Shown here: piece after piece, positions 1 to 8,517 of the stretch
How positions within the stretch are numbered: position 1 is the first letter of the stretch
How the letters are laid out: every line of letters begins with the position of its first letter
Assembly: GCA_018697195.1 (NCBI GenBank)
Contig: CM031870.1
Span: forward strand, 4,560,497-4,624,496
Length of the DNA stretch: 64,000 nucleotides
Source: Certhia americana
Taxonomy: Eukaryota > Chordata > Aves > Passeriformes > Certhiidae
Direction of reading: 5' to 3'
Translations under genes and position numbers: made by a program
The notes under the pieces: model-generated
What the model was told of the DNA's origin: nothing
Database searches by the model: none
Seen by the model: only the letters and a program-made list of their open reading frames with translations

Positions 1-959
1 GGGAGGAGTGGCACATGCCATTCCTGGAGTTCAGCAGCACAAGTGGCCTGTCCCAGGAAGGCCAGCACATGCAATCGTGCAATACCAAAGCTTCCCTTTG
101 CCCTCGTGCTTCACTCTGCACCTGAGGCATACACAAAGCAGAGTCAAGTGCTTCGGGGAGTGCAGGGGCAGAACAACCCTTGCCATTTCTCAAATCCTGT
201 ACAAAGTTCATGGCAATCAACAGTCCTCCTGTGCTCTTTGAAGCCAGCACGTCACACATTCTCAAAGATCACATTTCTAAAAGACACTGATCTCAGTGCC
301 TTGTCAAGTGGAGACAAGCATTTCAATTCAGACAGAGACAACTGGGAAATCCTCTGCTCGACTTGTGCAAACCCACATGCTGCGCTGAGGCCTGTCCATC
401 CAACCAAGTTGCACAGTCCACTCAAACCATTGCAGCCCACTGCAGCTTGCCCACCCGACCAGTCCTGTCCCTGGAAGTCCCCGGCGCAGGGCCCAGCATC
501 AACAGCCTGCTGTTGTCACAACACCCCTCTCCCCAACTCTCTGGTTTCCTTGGAAGTTTGGAAGTACAAATTTAAGCATCACAATCCCCCGCGGGGGATG
601 GTGCAGAAGCCGCTGAACCATGATGAACGGCCCGATAAATGGCTTTATTGTGTCAGCCCTCCACACGTGTCCCTGGCCGCAGCAGCCTGCCCACAGGGAG
701 TGCACAGCGGTCGGGAATGCTCCTTGTGGTGAGTGTGACTCCTGGGGATGCTGAGAGACTTTGTCTTCATTACCAACCCTGCCACCGCCACCCCTGAACT
801 GCTCCTTGGCCCTATTGCCCCGAGTCTGTTCTCACCCCATGCCTACTCCACCATTATTCCTGTCCTCCACCATCATTCTTTCTCCATCTCCACCCTCACC
901 CTCATTCCCCATCCCACCCCATTCCTGGCCACGCCCCCAGCCGTGAACTCCAGCCGGCC
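1..959. other. Intergenic sequence, no gene recognised
   Basis: I see no supported exon here. Several open frames cross the stretch, the longest about 229 codons, but their translations are compositionally odd, show no domain, and have no convincing splice context. The last part (about 775-945) is a pyrimidine-rich low-complexity tract leading into the CpG promoter of the next gene. Confidence 0.5.
775..945. repeat. Pyrimidine-rich low-complexity tract
   Basis: The + strand is dominated by C and T, with repeated CCACC, CTCC, CCATC and TTCC words and few purines. It sits immediately upstream of the GC-rich promoter. No clean repeat unit is visible, so it is best described as low complexity, not as a minisatellite. 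Confidence 0.55.
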
Positions 960-1140
960 CCCCGGCCTCCATTGGCATTTGACCGCGCACTCGCCGGCAG
1001 CGTGGGGCGGCGGGGGCGCGCCATTGGCTCTGCAGAGTGACGTCACGGTGCGGTGACGCGCGCGGGAGGCGTGACTCAGCACGTGGCCTGCGCTGAGTCA
1101 TCGCCGGCGCCGATAAAGCCGCGGCCGCCGCGCCCCGACC
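960..1140 (+). promoter_or_regulatory. ZFAND2A: CpG promoter of ZFAND2A with CRE, E-box and paired ARE/MARE motifs
   Basis: This is a very CpG-rich block. Visible motifs are an inverted CCAAT box (ATTGG, 1023-1027), a perfect palindromic CRE TGACGTCA (1038-1045), TGACTCAGCA (1072-1081), CACGTG (1080-1085) and GCTGAGTCA (1092-1100). The two TGAC/GTCA elements face each other and each fits the antioxidant-response/Maf core TGACnnnGC. The mammalian gene is a stress-inducible (arsenite, heat shock) protein-quality-control factor, so such sites are plausible. I see no clear heat-shock element. The transcription start is not determined. Confidence 0.55.
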
Positions 1141-1159
1141 CGTGCTCTGTGTCTCTTTG

Positions 1160-1868
1160 TCTCTGTGCTCGGGCTCTGGGGCTTCTGTCCCCCTTTGGTC
1201 TCTGTGTCTCTGGGGCTCTGTCCTCCTTGGGCTTCTGTCTCCTTATGGCTCTGTCCTTTGGGGTCTCTGTCTCCTTTAGTGCGCTGTCCCCTATATGGGG
1301 CTCTGTCTCCTTAGGGCTCTGTCTCCTTAGGGCCGAGTCCCTTTGGGCTCTGTCCAGTTGGCTCTGTCCCCTTTTTTTTGGGCTCTGTCTCCTTTGGGCT
1401 CTGTCTCCTTTGGATCTGTCTCCTTTGGGCTCTGTCTCCTTATGGCTCTGTCTCCTTAGGGCTCTGTCTCCTTAGGTCTCTGTCCCTTGGGCTCTGTCTC
1501 CTTGGGGCTCTGTGTCGCTGGGCTCTGTCTCCTTGGTGCACTGTCCCCCTTGGGCGCCGTCTCCTTTGGGCTCCGTCTCCTTTTGGCCTCCGTCCCTTTT
1601 GGGGCTCCGTCTCCCTTTAGGGCTCCGGCTCCTTCGTGGCTCCGCTCTAGGGCCTCCGTCTCCTTAGTGCTTCCGTCTCCTTAGGCGTCCGTCTCCTTAG
1701 GGCTCCGTCTCCTTAGGGCTCCGTCTCCTTAGGCTCCGTCTCCTTTGGGGCTCCAGTCTCCTTTGGGCTCCGTCTCCTTGGGGTCTTCCGGCCCCTTAGG
1801 GGCCTCCGTCCCCTTCGGGCTCCGTCTTCCTTAGGGCTCTCCGTCTCCTAGGGCTCCGTCTCCTTTGT
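1160..1868 (+). repeat. Minisatellite, about 17-20 bp pyrimidine-rich unit
   Basis: Dozens of imperfect copies of a unit close to GGGCTCTGTCTCCTTAG occur in tandem, drifting to a GGGCTCCGTCTCCTTAG version in the right half. Copies vary in length by one or a few bases, mostly in T and G runs. The array fills the space between the CpG promoter and the ZFAND2A start codon. Every unit has a pyrimidine tract and many end in TAG|G, which resembles a 3' splice site. The variable homopolymers may partly be assembly noise. Confidence 0.85.
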
Positions 1869-1894
1869 GGCCTGTCGCTCTCCCCGCGTTGGCC

Positions 1895-1951
1895 ATGGAG
1901 TCTCCGTGGCTGGGGCGAGCACTTGCTCCGAAGCGCACCTGCAAACAGCCT
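1895..1951 (+). CDS. ZFAND2A: ZFAND2A (AIRAP) exon 1, start codon exon, frameshifted
   Basis: The ATG at 1895 lies in a good context (GGCCATGG) and opens with MES-P-LG, followed by a CGCACCTGCAAACAG stretch. This corresponds to the start of human ZFAND2A (MEFPDLG...TCKQL), an AN1 zinc-finger, proteasome-associated stress protein. At least three single-base gains (an extra C, T and A near 1917-1932) break the frame between the two matching parts. Allowing for them restores the expected order of Cys, Ser, Glu, Arg, Thr, Cys, Lys and Gln. The donor is probably the GT at 1952. The frame breaks are either assembly errors or real decay. Confidence 0.6.
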
Positions 1952-2466
1952 GTTAGTGTGGGCTCAGACCGAACCCCGGAGCAGCGCCTGCCCGGTGGGC
2001 TCGTCCCGGAGGGTAACGCTTTGTGCCTGGGGCCCCGCGCGCCCGCTGGGGATAGTGACAGACAGTGCTGCCGCTGTAGTTCTCCCCTCTAGGCTAGAGA
2101 AGATGTAGCTGTTGTTCCTGCAGGCGTTGAACTGTTAAGGGATGGCTTTTCATAATTTTTGAAACCGTCTTTTGCGTTTGTACTTCCGCTCTCAGCTCTT
2201 GACTAGTTTGCTCTCTAAAGTTTTGTGCCTTCGGGATCTCCTGAGTGCTTTGGTTTGTGTTTATCTTACCCGCAGATAAAAAAGGGAAACTTCCACTCTT
2301 GCTTCTTTAAGTTTTTATCTTTGTAAAGATGATCTACTCTATATAGGATATTGGATTGTGAACGCGACCAAAACTGCTTTTAGAATGTTTTGCAGTCTTT
2401 TGGGAGTACCCTTAGAGTGTTAGCTTTTTCCTAAAATTTTTTCTTGTTTTGAGTATTCTTCTCCAG
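1952..2466 (+). other. ZFAND2A intron 1
   Basis: The GC-rich left part grades into AT-rich sequence. It ends in a normal acceptor (TTCTTCTCCAG at 2456-2466). No other gene is visible inside. Confidence 0.5.
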
Positions 2467-2560
2467 ATTTCTCCCTGAAAAATGCAGCATGTGGGAAGTC
2501 TTCTGTAGAGTCCCATCAAAAGTTATGATGACCACCCGTGCAAGCTCTGCCTACAAGAAA
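2467..2560 (+). CDS. ZFAND2A: ZFAND2A exon 2, first AN1 zinc-finger half, frameshifted
   Basis: The exon follows an acceptor ending CTCCAG and ends before GTGATT. Read across frames it gives FLP..KC..C (FLPVKCDAC in human), then GKVFC-like, IK.YDDH and CK..AYKK-like segments. These are the zinc ligands and the basic end of the first AN1 finger. No single frame is open through the exon: several one-base gains or losses are needed (for example CACCCGTGC and the AAGCTCTGCC run). Substitutions look few compared with indels, which argues more for sequence error than for long neutral decay. Confidence 0.55.
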
Positions 2561-3242
2561 GTGATTTCTGATATGACATGAGTCCATAATTCACCCTGCA
2601 GAATTGCTAAGTCTTTTATAAGGTGTTGCTCTGAACCTTCACCTGTGGTTTCAATAAAGTGGATGGGAAACCTTAAGAGCAAGTTAAATGACATCCTGGA
2701 TTTCAGATGTTAGAACCTGGCATTTCAGAGGTCAGAACTGCTAGATTCTAGATTTTTTTTTTTCTTACAGTGCACTTCCCATGCAGGAGTGCTTTATATT
2801 TCAAGTAATGTATTGTTGTCTCAAATTTGGTGTGGTCGTCCTGTATATTGAAGAAACAAACATAAACTACATAGCATAAAGAAACAATTGGGCCCACTTT
2901 GATTTCTGGCCTGAATATTTGCTTTGGCTTTGGAAGATTTAAAGGCTGTAATTCAGAAAAGCCAAAAGGATATTTAAAAGTCCAACTTACCAAATACATT
3001 TGCTACAATTGGTTTTGGCAAAGCTGTCTGTGTGGTTTTTTTTGATGGTTTTTGCAGTTACTGTTTTGAAGTGTGTCTTTAAAGCATTAGCAATGGGAAC
3101 CTGAACATTTAGAAATATGCTTCTATTATCTATGGTAAGAAGAAGGGGAAGGACACAAAATAAGTTTTGACTGATTATATTTAAGGTTTATTTTCATCTG
3201 AACACTTCTTTACTTCTGTTGCTGATCCGTGTTGTTTTCTAG
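2561..3242 (+). other. ZFAND2A intron 2
   Basis: AT-rich intronic sequence ending in a good acceptor (GTTGTTTTCTAG at 3231-3242). On the minus strand a short open stretch around 2870-2955, rich in Pro and Lys and preceded by an AG, looks mildly protein-like. I could not connect it to anything. Confidence 0.45.
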
Positions 3243-3371
3243 AATGTGCAGGTCCCAGTAAGGGTCCCCTCTGTAACACACCTATCCCAGTGCCGAAGGG
3301 AGAAATCCCAGATATTGTGGTTGGAAGCCCCATAGATAAGGACTGCAATAAATCCAGTACAGCAAGCGAAG
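3243..3371 (+). CDS. ZFAND2A: ZFAND2A exon 3, linker between AN1 fingers
   Basis: This is the clearest ZFAND2A exon. The frame from 3290 reads PKGEIPDIVVGSPIDKDC, which matches the human KKGQIPDVVVGDHIDRDC segment. Just upstream, V-Q-V-P-V and P-L-C-N-T-P-I-P-V are readable in two adjacent frames, separated by one extra base around 3260-3267. Acceptor TTTTCTAG|AATGTG and donor GCGAAG|GTAGAA are both canonical. The segment links the two AN1 fingers and contributes zinc-binding Cys residues of the first one. Confidence 0.75.
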
Positions 3372-3560
3372 GTAGAACCTGCTGTCGAAGTCGAAGCTGC
3401 TTCATTAAGAAGCTGGGTGAAGTTGGGCCTTCGACAGCAATGTGTAGAACTTTCTCTGTTTTCATCTTGGCTCTAAGGGCCGCTTGAATATTGTGCTTTA
3501 GCTTGTCGTGGCCCAAATAAAGCAACATTGCAAACTTCCCCACCGTTCTCTCTTACTCAG

Positions 3561-3708
3561 AATCTTCCAAACAATGTGTAAAGCCAGGCTGCAATAGAAA
3601 GAGATGGTGAAGGTGTTTGGAACAGTGTGTGGTGGCACTTCTGCATAAAACACGTCGGCATCCTCTGGTCAACGACTGCAAGGGGACAGCCAGCCCTCTC
3701 CAAGGCGG
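3561..3708 (+). CDS. ZFAND2A: ZFAND2A exon 4, second AN1 zinc finger, frameshifted
   Basis: The acceptor is CTTACTCAG|AATCTTC and the likely donor is GGCGG|GTGACT. Pieces in different frames give IF, GCNRKEMVKV, CGG-like, CIKH and RHPL..DCKG. These parallel the human IFTYRC..EGCKKKEMLQMVC..C..NFCIQHRHPLDHSC, the C-x-C and H-x-H ligand region of AN1 finger 2. About five small indels break the frame, including single-base losses in the AACTTC-like and CACCGT-like runs. The remaining C-terminal exon of about 20 residues was not recognised. An AATAAA at 4313-4318 could serve as a polyadenylation signal. Confidence 0.6.
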
Positions 3709-3751
3709 GTGACTTTACTTTGTGATGCTTCGCTCAGATGAGATCTCGGTA

Positions 3752-4038
3752 TCAGGTTGGTGTGCTTGGACGACAGAGATTCTGGAAACTACTGGTCAGT
3801 ATTGTGCAATTAAAATGCTGTGTTCCTCTTGTTCTCAGCTTAAATTTCTGAAACGTCAGCCTTAATTTTGAGCCAGAGAAAAACCTGTCAATGCTTTCCT
3901 GATTTTCAAGTTTAACCTCTGTCAGTTTTTCTCCTACTGAAATAGTCACGGCCAACTCATCACCCTTTGGGGTCTGGGTCCCCATACTAGACTCCAAAGA
4001 TTTGCCAAGCACTTGAAGTAACCAAGAATAATCAATAC
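3752..4038 (-). CDS. Exon B, probable last coding exon of an unidentified minus-strand gene
   Basis: On the minus strand a strong acceptor (long T run, then GGCTGTCAG) precedes an open frame that begins IDYSWLLQVLGK. It continues through a clearly protein-like stretch with GDELAVTISVGEKLTEVKL and ESIDRFF, and ends at a TGA at 3752-3754. The first two bases complete a Gly codon with the last base of the exon at 4390-4557, so the two exons join in phase. The domain is not recognised; it looks soluble, with alternating beta/helix character. Its 3' end faces ZFAND2A exon 4 tail-to-tail. If an internal donor is used instead, the exon would be shorter. Confidence 0.55.
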
Positions 4039-4389
4039 CTGACAGCCAATTTTGACTTATAAAAAAAAAATCTGTCTCTTGCAGGCAACATACCTTGACT
4101 GTTCTATGCAGTAGTGATGGAGATTTGTGTGACAGATACAGTGAATTCAACTGGGTGGAATTACCGAGTGCATGGATGTTGAGCCTGGTTGTGTTTGTTT
4201 GTAGATACGCGCCTGATGAGAGCCTCGTCATCCACCTTCAGTCTCCGGGGCAACTTAGTGGCCATCTAATGGAAATCGTCACATCAACCGGTATGACTGC
4301 ACTAGGAGGAAAATAAACTAAAACTAGGTCTGGTGTCACACGTGGAACCCACTGTCACAAACCGCTAACTGCACTAGCTTGGTGCTGAC
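4039..4389 (-). other. Intron between exons A and B of the unidentified gene
   Basis: The minus-strand donor CAAG|GTCAGC lies at the right end and the T-rich acceptor tract at the left end. The + strand contains a modest open frame and an AATAAA (4313-4318) that might end ZFAND2A transcripts. Nothing else is seen. Confidence 0.45.
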
Positions 4390-4557
4390 CTTGAAATGGT
4401 GTGGGATTGCAGTAGAGGGTCTCTGACAGCACAGATAAATAATCCCTGCTTCCTATAATGGTATGATTAAAGGTCCTCAGAGACACACAAGCCTTTATGA
4501 CATCAATATAGCTGCCGGTTGGTTCCCCCCCCTGTTCAGTGAGAATTTGGGCCAATT
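4390..4557 (-). CDS. Exon A of an unidentified minus-strand gene
   Basis: The exon is bounded by acceptor ATTTTTCCAG and donor CAAG|GTCAGC on the minus strand. It is 168 nt long and open throughout in one frame. It reads LAQILTEQGGEPTGSYIDVI, then KACVSLRTFNHTIIG and SRDYLSVLSETLYCNP. It carries two leading bases and one trailing base of split codons. The trailing G plus GT of exon B gives Gly, an exact phase match. The translation is helical with mixed charge and no transmembrane segment. I do not recognise the family. The C7 run around 4527-4533 is a place where base count could be wrong. Confidence 0.55.
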
Positions 4558-5198
4558 CTGGAAAAATGGTGTGTTCATCAGACTGAAGACGCCCAGCAAC
4601 ACCTGATTTAAATTAATGTCACGAGCCCTGTCCTGGCATTGAGCTCCATGTGACTAAAGTTCCAGTTTGTGACCCTCAGTGCGTCTTTGTCTTTTCCAGG
4701 TGAGATAATATAGGCTCTTCACATACCTTGGATCAACCTTAAAATAAGTTAATATTTTTCTCTCTCTCGTAAATTTCTATGCAATTAACTTTATTTGTGT
4801 ATCTTATCTGTACATTCAATAACTGTTAACCCTTTCTCAGCTAAGTTACTTTTTCTCTATTTGGAATAAGACTTAATACTATAAACATTATTTGATGTAT
4901 GAATGGATGATGGTGGTAGGTAGAAGATAACAGCTGTATGAAATACAGCTGTATTGCTTTAGGTCATTCCAAGCATTACTAGGATCTCTGAAATGAAATT
5001 CTGAAATACAAGCTTACTGTTCTGTGTCTTGAGCCTTTTGGAAATGTTCTGGTTCTCTTACAAACAACATCAATGTAAGCTGTGATCTGGTTTCCATGTC
5101 ATTGGAAGACCTTTATTTAAAGCCTTACATCTTTTTTACAGTCCTGTCTAAGACTTATTGCTCACATATGGCTGTGCAGTATAATTCCTTCATCATTA
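4558..5198. other. Intronic sequence of the unidentified gene
   Basis: Mostly AT-rich. On the minus strand around 4594-4710 there is another protein-like stretch (DALRVTNWNFSHMELNART), but it has no clear splice borders and runs into stops. I did not call it as an exon. Confidence 0.3.
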
Positions 5199-5342
5199 CT
5201 GTCCCAGACGAAATCTAGATTCCCAGGATAGATTTTGATTTTCACAGGCAAAGAAATCCATAGAAAGTACATAACCATGTCTGGTGGTAATGATAATAAG
5301 GCCAAAATCGGTGTTGTTAGGAGGCTGCTTCTTCCTGTCTTC
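5199..5342 (-). CDS. Exon-like segment D of the unidentified minus-strand gene
   Basis: After a TTTCAG acceptor, a 48-codon open frame contains NTDFGLIIITTRHGYVLSMD followed by a Cys/Asn/Trp segment ending RFRLGQ. The pattern of short beta strands (GLIIITT, GYVLSMDF) resembles a beta-propeller blade, but this is only an impression. The segment runs directly into TAATGA. A normal donor CAG|GTAATGA would need one more G, so either a G is missing in a GG run or this is not a true exon end. Confidence 0.35.
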
Positions 5343-5947
5343 CTGAAAGCTAACCAGTGAAGTCATATCGATAATGCTCCATCTATTATCCTGATCACTC
5401 TCTTGGTCTTTAAAAACGGCATGCGTCCAGCTGCTTAGCTGATGCCTGAAATATTTTAAAGTTGATGAAATGGAACTGTGCTGTTATGACAATGCTAATC
5501 CCCAGATGAATCTAATAGTACCTTTCAATCCAGCTAATTGTGAGAAAAATCCAAAGCTTTCTGATGTGTCTGTGGGTCAAGACCTCAATTTCATGTGCAT
5601 TGGAGCTTCTTTGCGTGCTGGGGCTTCGGGGCGCATGTTGGCTTTGGCACTAACTGAGGGTATTGCAGCCCTTCCCTCCCCTGCACTGCTGCTGAGGTGG
5701 GAGTAGACGCACTTCGCAGACAAGGAATGCTGAGTTCCCTGACCTGGGAAAATCATCTTTGCTGATACTGTAAAGATATGGGAGCCTTAGTGCAGTTCGT
5801 GCATGTGTCTTTGTAAACACTGGGGGTGCTGCAGGTGTGCAAAGACTCTGTCTCTTTCCTTTGAAAAGTTTATCCTTGGAGTGGAAAGCTGGCCTAGTGG
5901 AAATTGGTTTTGTTCCTTCCAGGGACAGCAGGTAAAAAATTCAGTAC
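5343..5947. other. No supported exon
   Basis: A + strand open frame of 78 codons (5470-5706) has no recognisable content. On the minus strand a donor-like GAAAG|GTACTA occurs near 5535, but the upstream frame is interrupted. Confidence 0.3.
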
Positions 5948-6059
5948 CTTGAGTCATAGTCAAAGATTCATTTCTGTCCCATATAATTCCTATCCCAATT
6001 AATAGTTTATGCCCAGTTTGTTTCTCATCCTGGAGAAGTGTTGAGAAGATCACAGCTAG
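5948..6059 (-). CDS. Exon-like segment E of the unidentified minus-strand gene
   Basis: This minus-strand segment lies between acceptor TTGCCCAG and donor ACTCAAG|GTACTG and is open throughout. It reads LAVIFSTLLQDEKQTG, then KLLIGIGIIWDRNESLTMTQ. The hydrophobic-then-charged alternation suggests beta strands of a soluble domain. It ends with one leftover base, which does not match segment D directly, so an exon in between or an indel is required. The family is not recognised. Confidence 0.4.
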
Positions 6060-6152
6060 CTGGGCAACTGAACCGTAATATAGATTATAGTTACACTGAT
6101 CACATTATCTATTTTTTTGCAATCACGGCAGCCAATTGTGATTTAGCAGTCA

Positions 6153-6245
6153 CTTAATACTGCTTTAACCCATGATTCACCATAGGATACGCAATAACAA
6201 AACTTTATTTTTGAGTCTAACATAGAAGCATTCTTGCCTACCACA
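6153..6245 (-). CDS. Possible exon F of the unidentified minus-strand gene
   Basis: The minus-strand acceptor GTTTTGCTCAG precedes an open stretch containing KFCYCVSYGESWVKAVLS. It ends at TTAAG|TGACTG, where a canonical donor would again need one extra G. The translation looks weakly protein-like. This is the least certain segment of the set. Confidence 0.2.
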
Positions 6246-6929
6246 CTGAGCAAAACCTTTAATACAACTTTAGTTTGAGGTACCACCACCTCTGATTATC
6301 CCAGTGCCCTCGCACATTGCTGTATTATATACATTTTCAATATTTTTGTTTTTTTTTTTGTGTATAATTTCTACCTGGCCACCCCCACTCCCAAAGGGTG
6401 CCATGCACCCGCTGGTTGCTTTGGGAGGGTATTCCATGTTCTGACCATGGTGTGAGGGCACGCCAGGGAGGGCGGCTCTCCCTGCCAGCAGTGAGGGCCG
6501 GGGGAAAGGAGTGCACCTCGGTGTGGGGAGGGTTGGAAGAGGCAGGACAGCAGGTTGTCCACCTTCCCATCAGTGCCTGGCTTGTACATGGACTTGTCTT
6601 CCCTCCATCTTTCTCCAACATCCAGCACTCAGCTGCTGCGGATCCAACAAGGAAGCCCACCCTGTCTCATTGCTGTCCTGAAAAAAATGTGTCATCTACG
6701 TCTGTGTATGTGGTATTCTGCCCTTAAAGTTACCCAGGCACTGAAACGTTTTATGCCGGCGGTATTTATAGAAAATGAAAACATGGAAACCAATTTCTTC
6801 TTGGAATTGTCCCGTAGGGGTTTTCTCGAGCTGTCACCACACCTTTGTCCCTTCTTCCCACGCATATCCGTGAGACCCCACCGGGTTAGCTGTGTCAAAC
6901 CTCATGATATTTAGGATCTGGAGCCTTTC
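6246..6929. other. Region upstream of the divergent promoter, no exon recognised
   Basis: The left part is AT-rich with a T-run (about 6349-6359). The middle (about 6370-6560) is GC-richer, with several overlapping open frames on both strands that have no recognisable content. A leading exon of the unidentified gene could be hidden here, but I cannot support one. Confidence 0.3.
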
Positions 6930-7386
6930 GATCTGTGGGTTCAAAGGATTAGAGCATCCTCATTGGTCTGCGTGGCCACGGCCCTCACAACCATCCTGCT
7001 GTGACCCGTGTACTCGGCTCGTTGGGGACTCCGGTCGGGCACCCTGTCTGTCCTGGCAGTGCGGGTGGAGCAGCCGGACCCGGGGATCCCTGCCGGGCCC
7101 AGGATCCCTGCCGGGCCCGGGTATCCCGTCATGGCCCGGGTCCTGTTCGGGCCGGTGTGTCCGTGTGAGCGCCGGAGACTGCTCCCGCCCGGCCCGAATT
7201 TCGGGAATCTCCCCGCAAAGGGCGGTCCCCAGCGTAGCTCGCGCCGAAAAGGTGACTACCCGCGCCGCCAGAAGCCGGCGAAGCGTTCCGCGGCCACGTG
7301 TTCCCGGTGGGCGCTTAAACTCCCAGCGGAGTTTCCTATTGTCCATCTAAGTTGATCGACAGTTCAGGAGCCAACCAGATGCCGCC
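6930..7386. promoter_or_regulatory. CpG island promoter, possibly bidirectional (C7orf50 rightward)
   Basis: This dense CpG block lies between the minus-strand exon-like segments (3.75-6.25 kb) and the C7orf50 start on the + strand. It contains a CACGTG E-box (7294-7299), inverted CCAAT-type motifs (ATTGG at 6961, ATTGT near 7338), GCCAACCAG just before the start codon, and many CCCGG/GGGCCC blocks. An ATG-opened minus-strand frame begins at 7346 but has no clear donor. Divergent transcription from one island is inferred from gene orientation, not shown. Confidence 0.5.
7081..7127. repeat. Short GC-rich tandem repeat
   Basis: About two and a half copies of a GGATCCCTGCCGGGCCC-type unit (roughly 20 bp) lie inside the CpG island. 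The unit contains GGATCC and GGGCCC palindromes. Confidence 0.7.
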
Positions 7387-7476
7387 ATGGCCCAGATGCA
7401 GCGCAATCGATGCAGGGGGCGGTCGGTGCGCCGAGCGTGGGCTGAGTTGAAATGTGCGCGGGGCGCCGCTGCGGAG
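7387..7476 (+). CDS. C7orf50: Candidate C7orf50 exon 1
   Basis: The ATG at 7387 has a perfect Kozak context (GCCGCCATGG) at the downstream edge of a CpG island and opens MAQMQRNR. Human C7orf50 opens with the basic MAKQKRK, so the match is weak but positional. A strong donor GCGGAG|GTGCGT follows at 7477. That donor leaves phase 0, whereas joining to the exon at 9859 in its lysine-rich frame needs two leftover bases. The weaker donor CG|GTCGGT near 7422 would fit. Either the exon is shorter, an indel exists, or the exon is untranslated. The function of the family is little known; the human protein is lysine-rich and probably nucleolar/RNA-linked. Confidence 0.4.
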
Positions 7477-7739
7477 GTGCGTGTGGGGACGGGCGGGTCG
7501 CAGCGCTGGCCCCCTGGGGTGGCCGCGGCTCCTTCCTTCCGGGGGTCCCCTGCCCGCTGTGACTGCGGGAGGGCGGGGAGCCCCGGCCTGGCCTGGCCAC
7601 TTCGCTGCCGGTGGCCTGAGGGGCTTCGGTACCCGTGCTGTGCTCTGGGATGGGAGTCCGGGCCAGGACCGGGCGGTGTGTGCCGGATGGAGCGCTGGAT
7701 GGGAGCCGTGGCGGTGTGTGCTGGGATGGGAGCGGGCCT

Positions 7740-8139
7740 GTGAGCCGGGGGGCTGTGTGCTGGGCTTGACCCGGCTGTGTGTGTGTGGTATAGCCGGGGC
7801 TGTGGGTGTTTGGGTTGTTGAAGCCGGGGCGTGTGTGTGTTGTGGTGTTTTGTGTTGAGCGGGGCTTGTGTGTGTGTGTGTGTTTGAGCCGGGGCTGTGA
7901 TGGTGTGTTCGGGCTGTGTGTTTGTGTGTGAGCCGGGGCTGGGTGTGTGGTGACGGGGCTGTGTTTTGTGAGCCGAGGGCTGTGTGTGTGTGTGTGTGTG
8001 ATGTGTAGTGTGTGTCGTGTGTGTGTGTTTGTGTGGGTGGATCCGGGTCTCTGTGTGTTGTGAGCCGGGGCTCTGTGTGGTGTGTGAGTGTGTTTGTGTG
8101 GGTGAATGTGAGCCGTGCTCTGTGGTTGTGAGAGCTGGG

Positions 8140-8173
<34 letters not shown>

Positions 8174-8475
8174 GTTGTGTTGTGTGTGTGAGCCGGGGCT
8201 GTGTGTGTGTGGTGTGTGTGTGTGTGTGAGCCTGGGCTGTGTGTGTGTGTGTGTGTGTTGTGAGCTGGGTCTTGTGTGGGTGTGTGTGTGTGCTGGGGCG
8301 GTGATGTGTAAGTGTGTGGTGCGCCGCGGGCCTGTGTGGTGGTGTGTGTGTGAGCCGGGCTGTGTGTGTGTGGTGTGTGAGCCGGGGCTGTGTGTGTGTG
8401 TGTGGTGGCCGGTGCTGTGTGTGTGGTGTGTGTGGCCGGGGCTGTGTTGTGTGTGTTGGATCGCCGGGCTGTGTG

Positions 8476-8517
<42 letters not shown>

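Noticed and set aside
43..732. 229-codon + strand frame
   Set aside because: No recognisable domain, no promoter or splice context, and overlapping open frames on the other strand; likely a GC-content effect.
1053..1684. Leu/Ser-rich + strand frames
   Set aside because: They translate the pyrimidine-rich minisatellite and change frame with each irregular unit.
2870..2955. Minus-strand Pro/Lys-rich open stretch inside ZFAND2A intron 2
   Set aside because: It has an AG before it but no donor, and would lie beyond the stop codon of the minus-strand gene.
3181..3543. 120-codon minus-strand frame across ZFAND2A exon 3
   Set aside because: Much of it is antisense to the conserved exon; the rest has no splice borders or recognised domain.
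4594..4715. Extra minus-strand exon containing DALRVTNWNFSHMELNART
   Set aside because: Protein-like in two competing frames, but acceptor and donor are not convincing and stops intervene.
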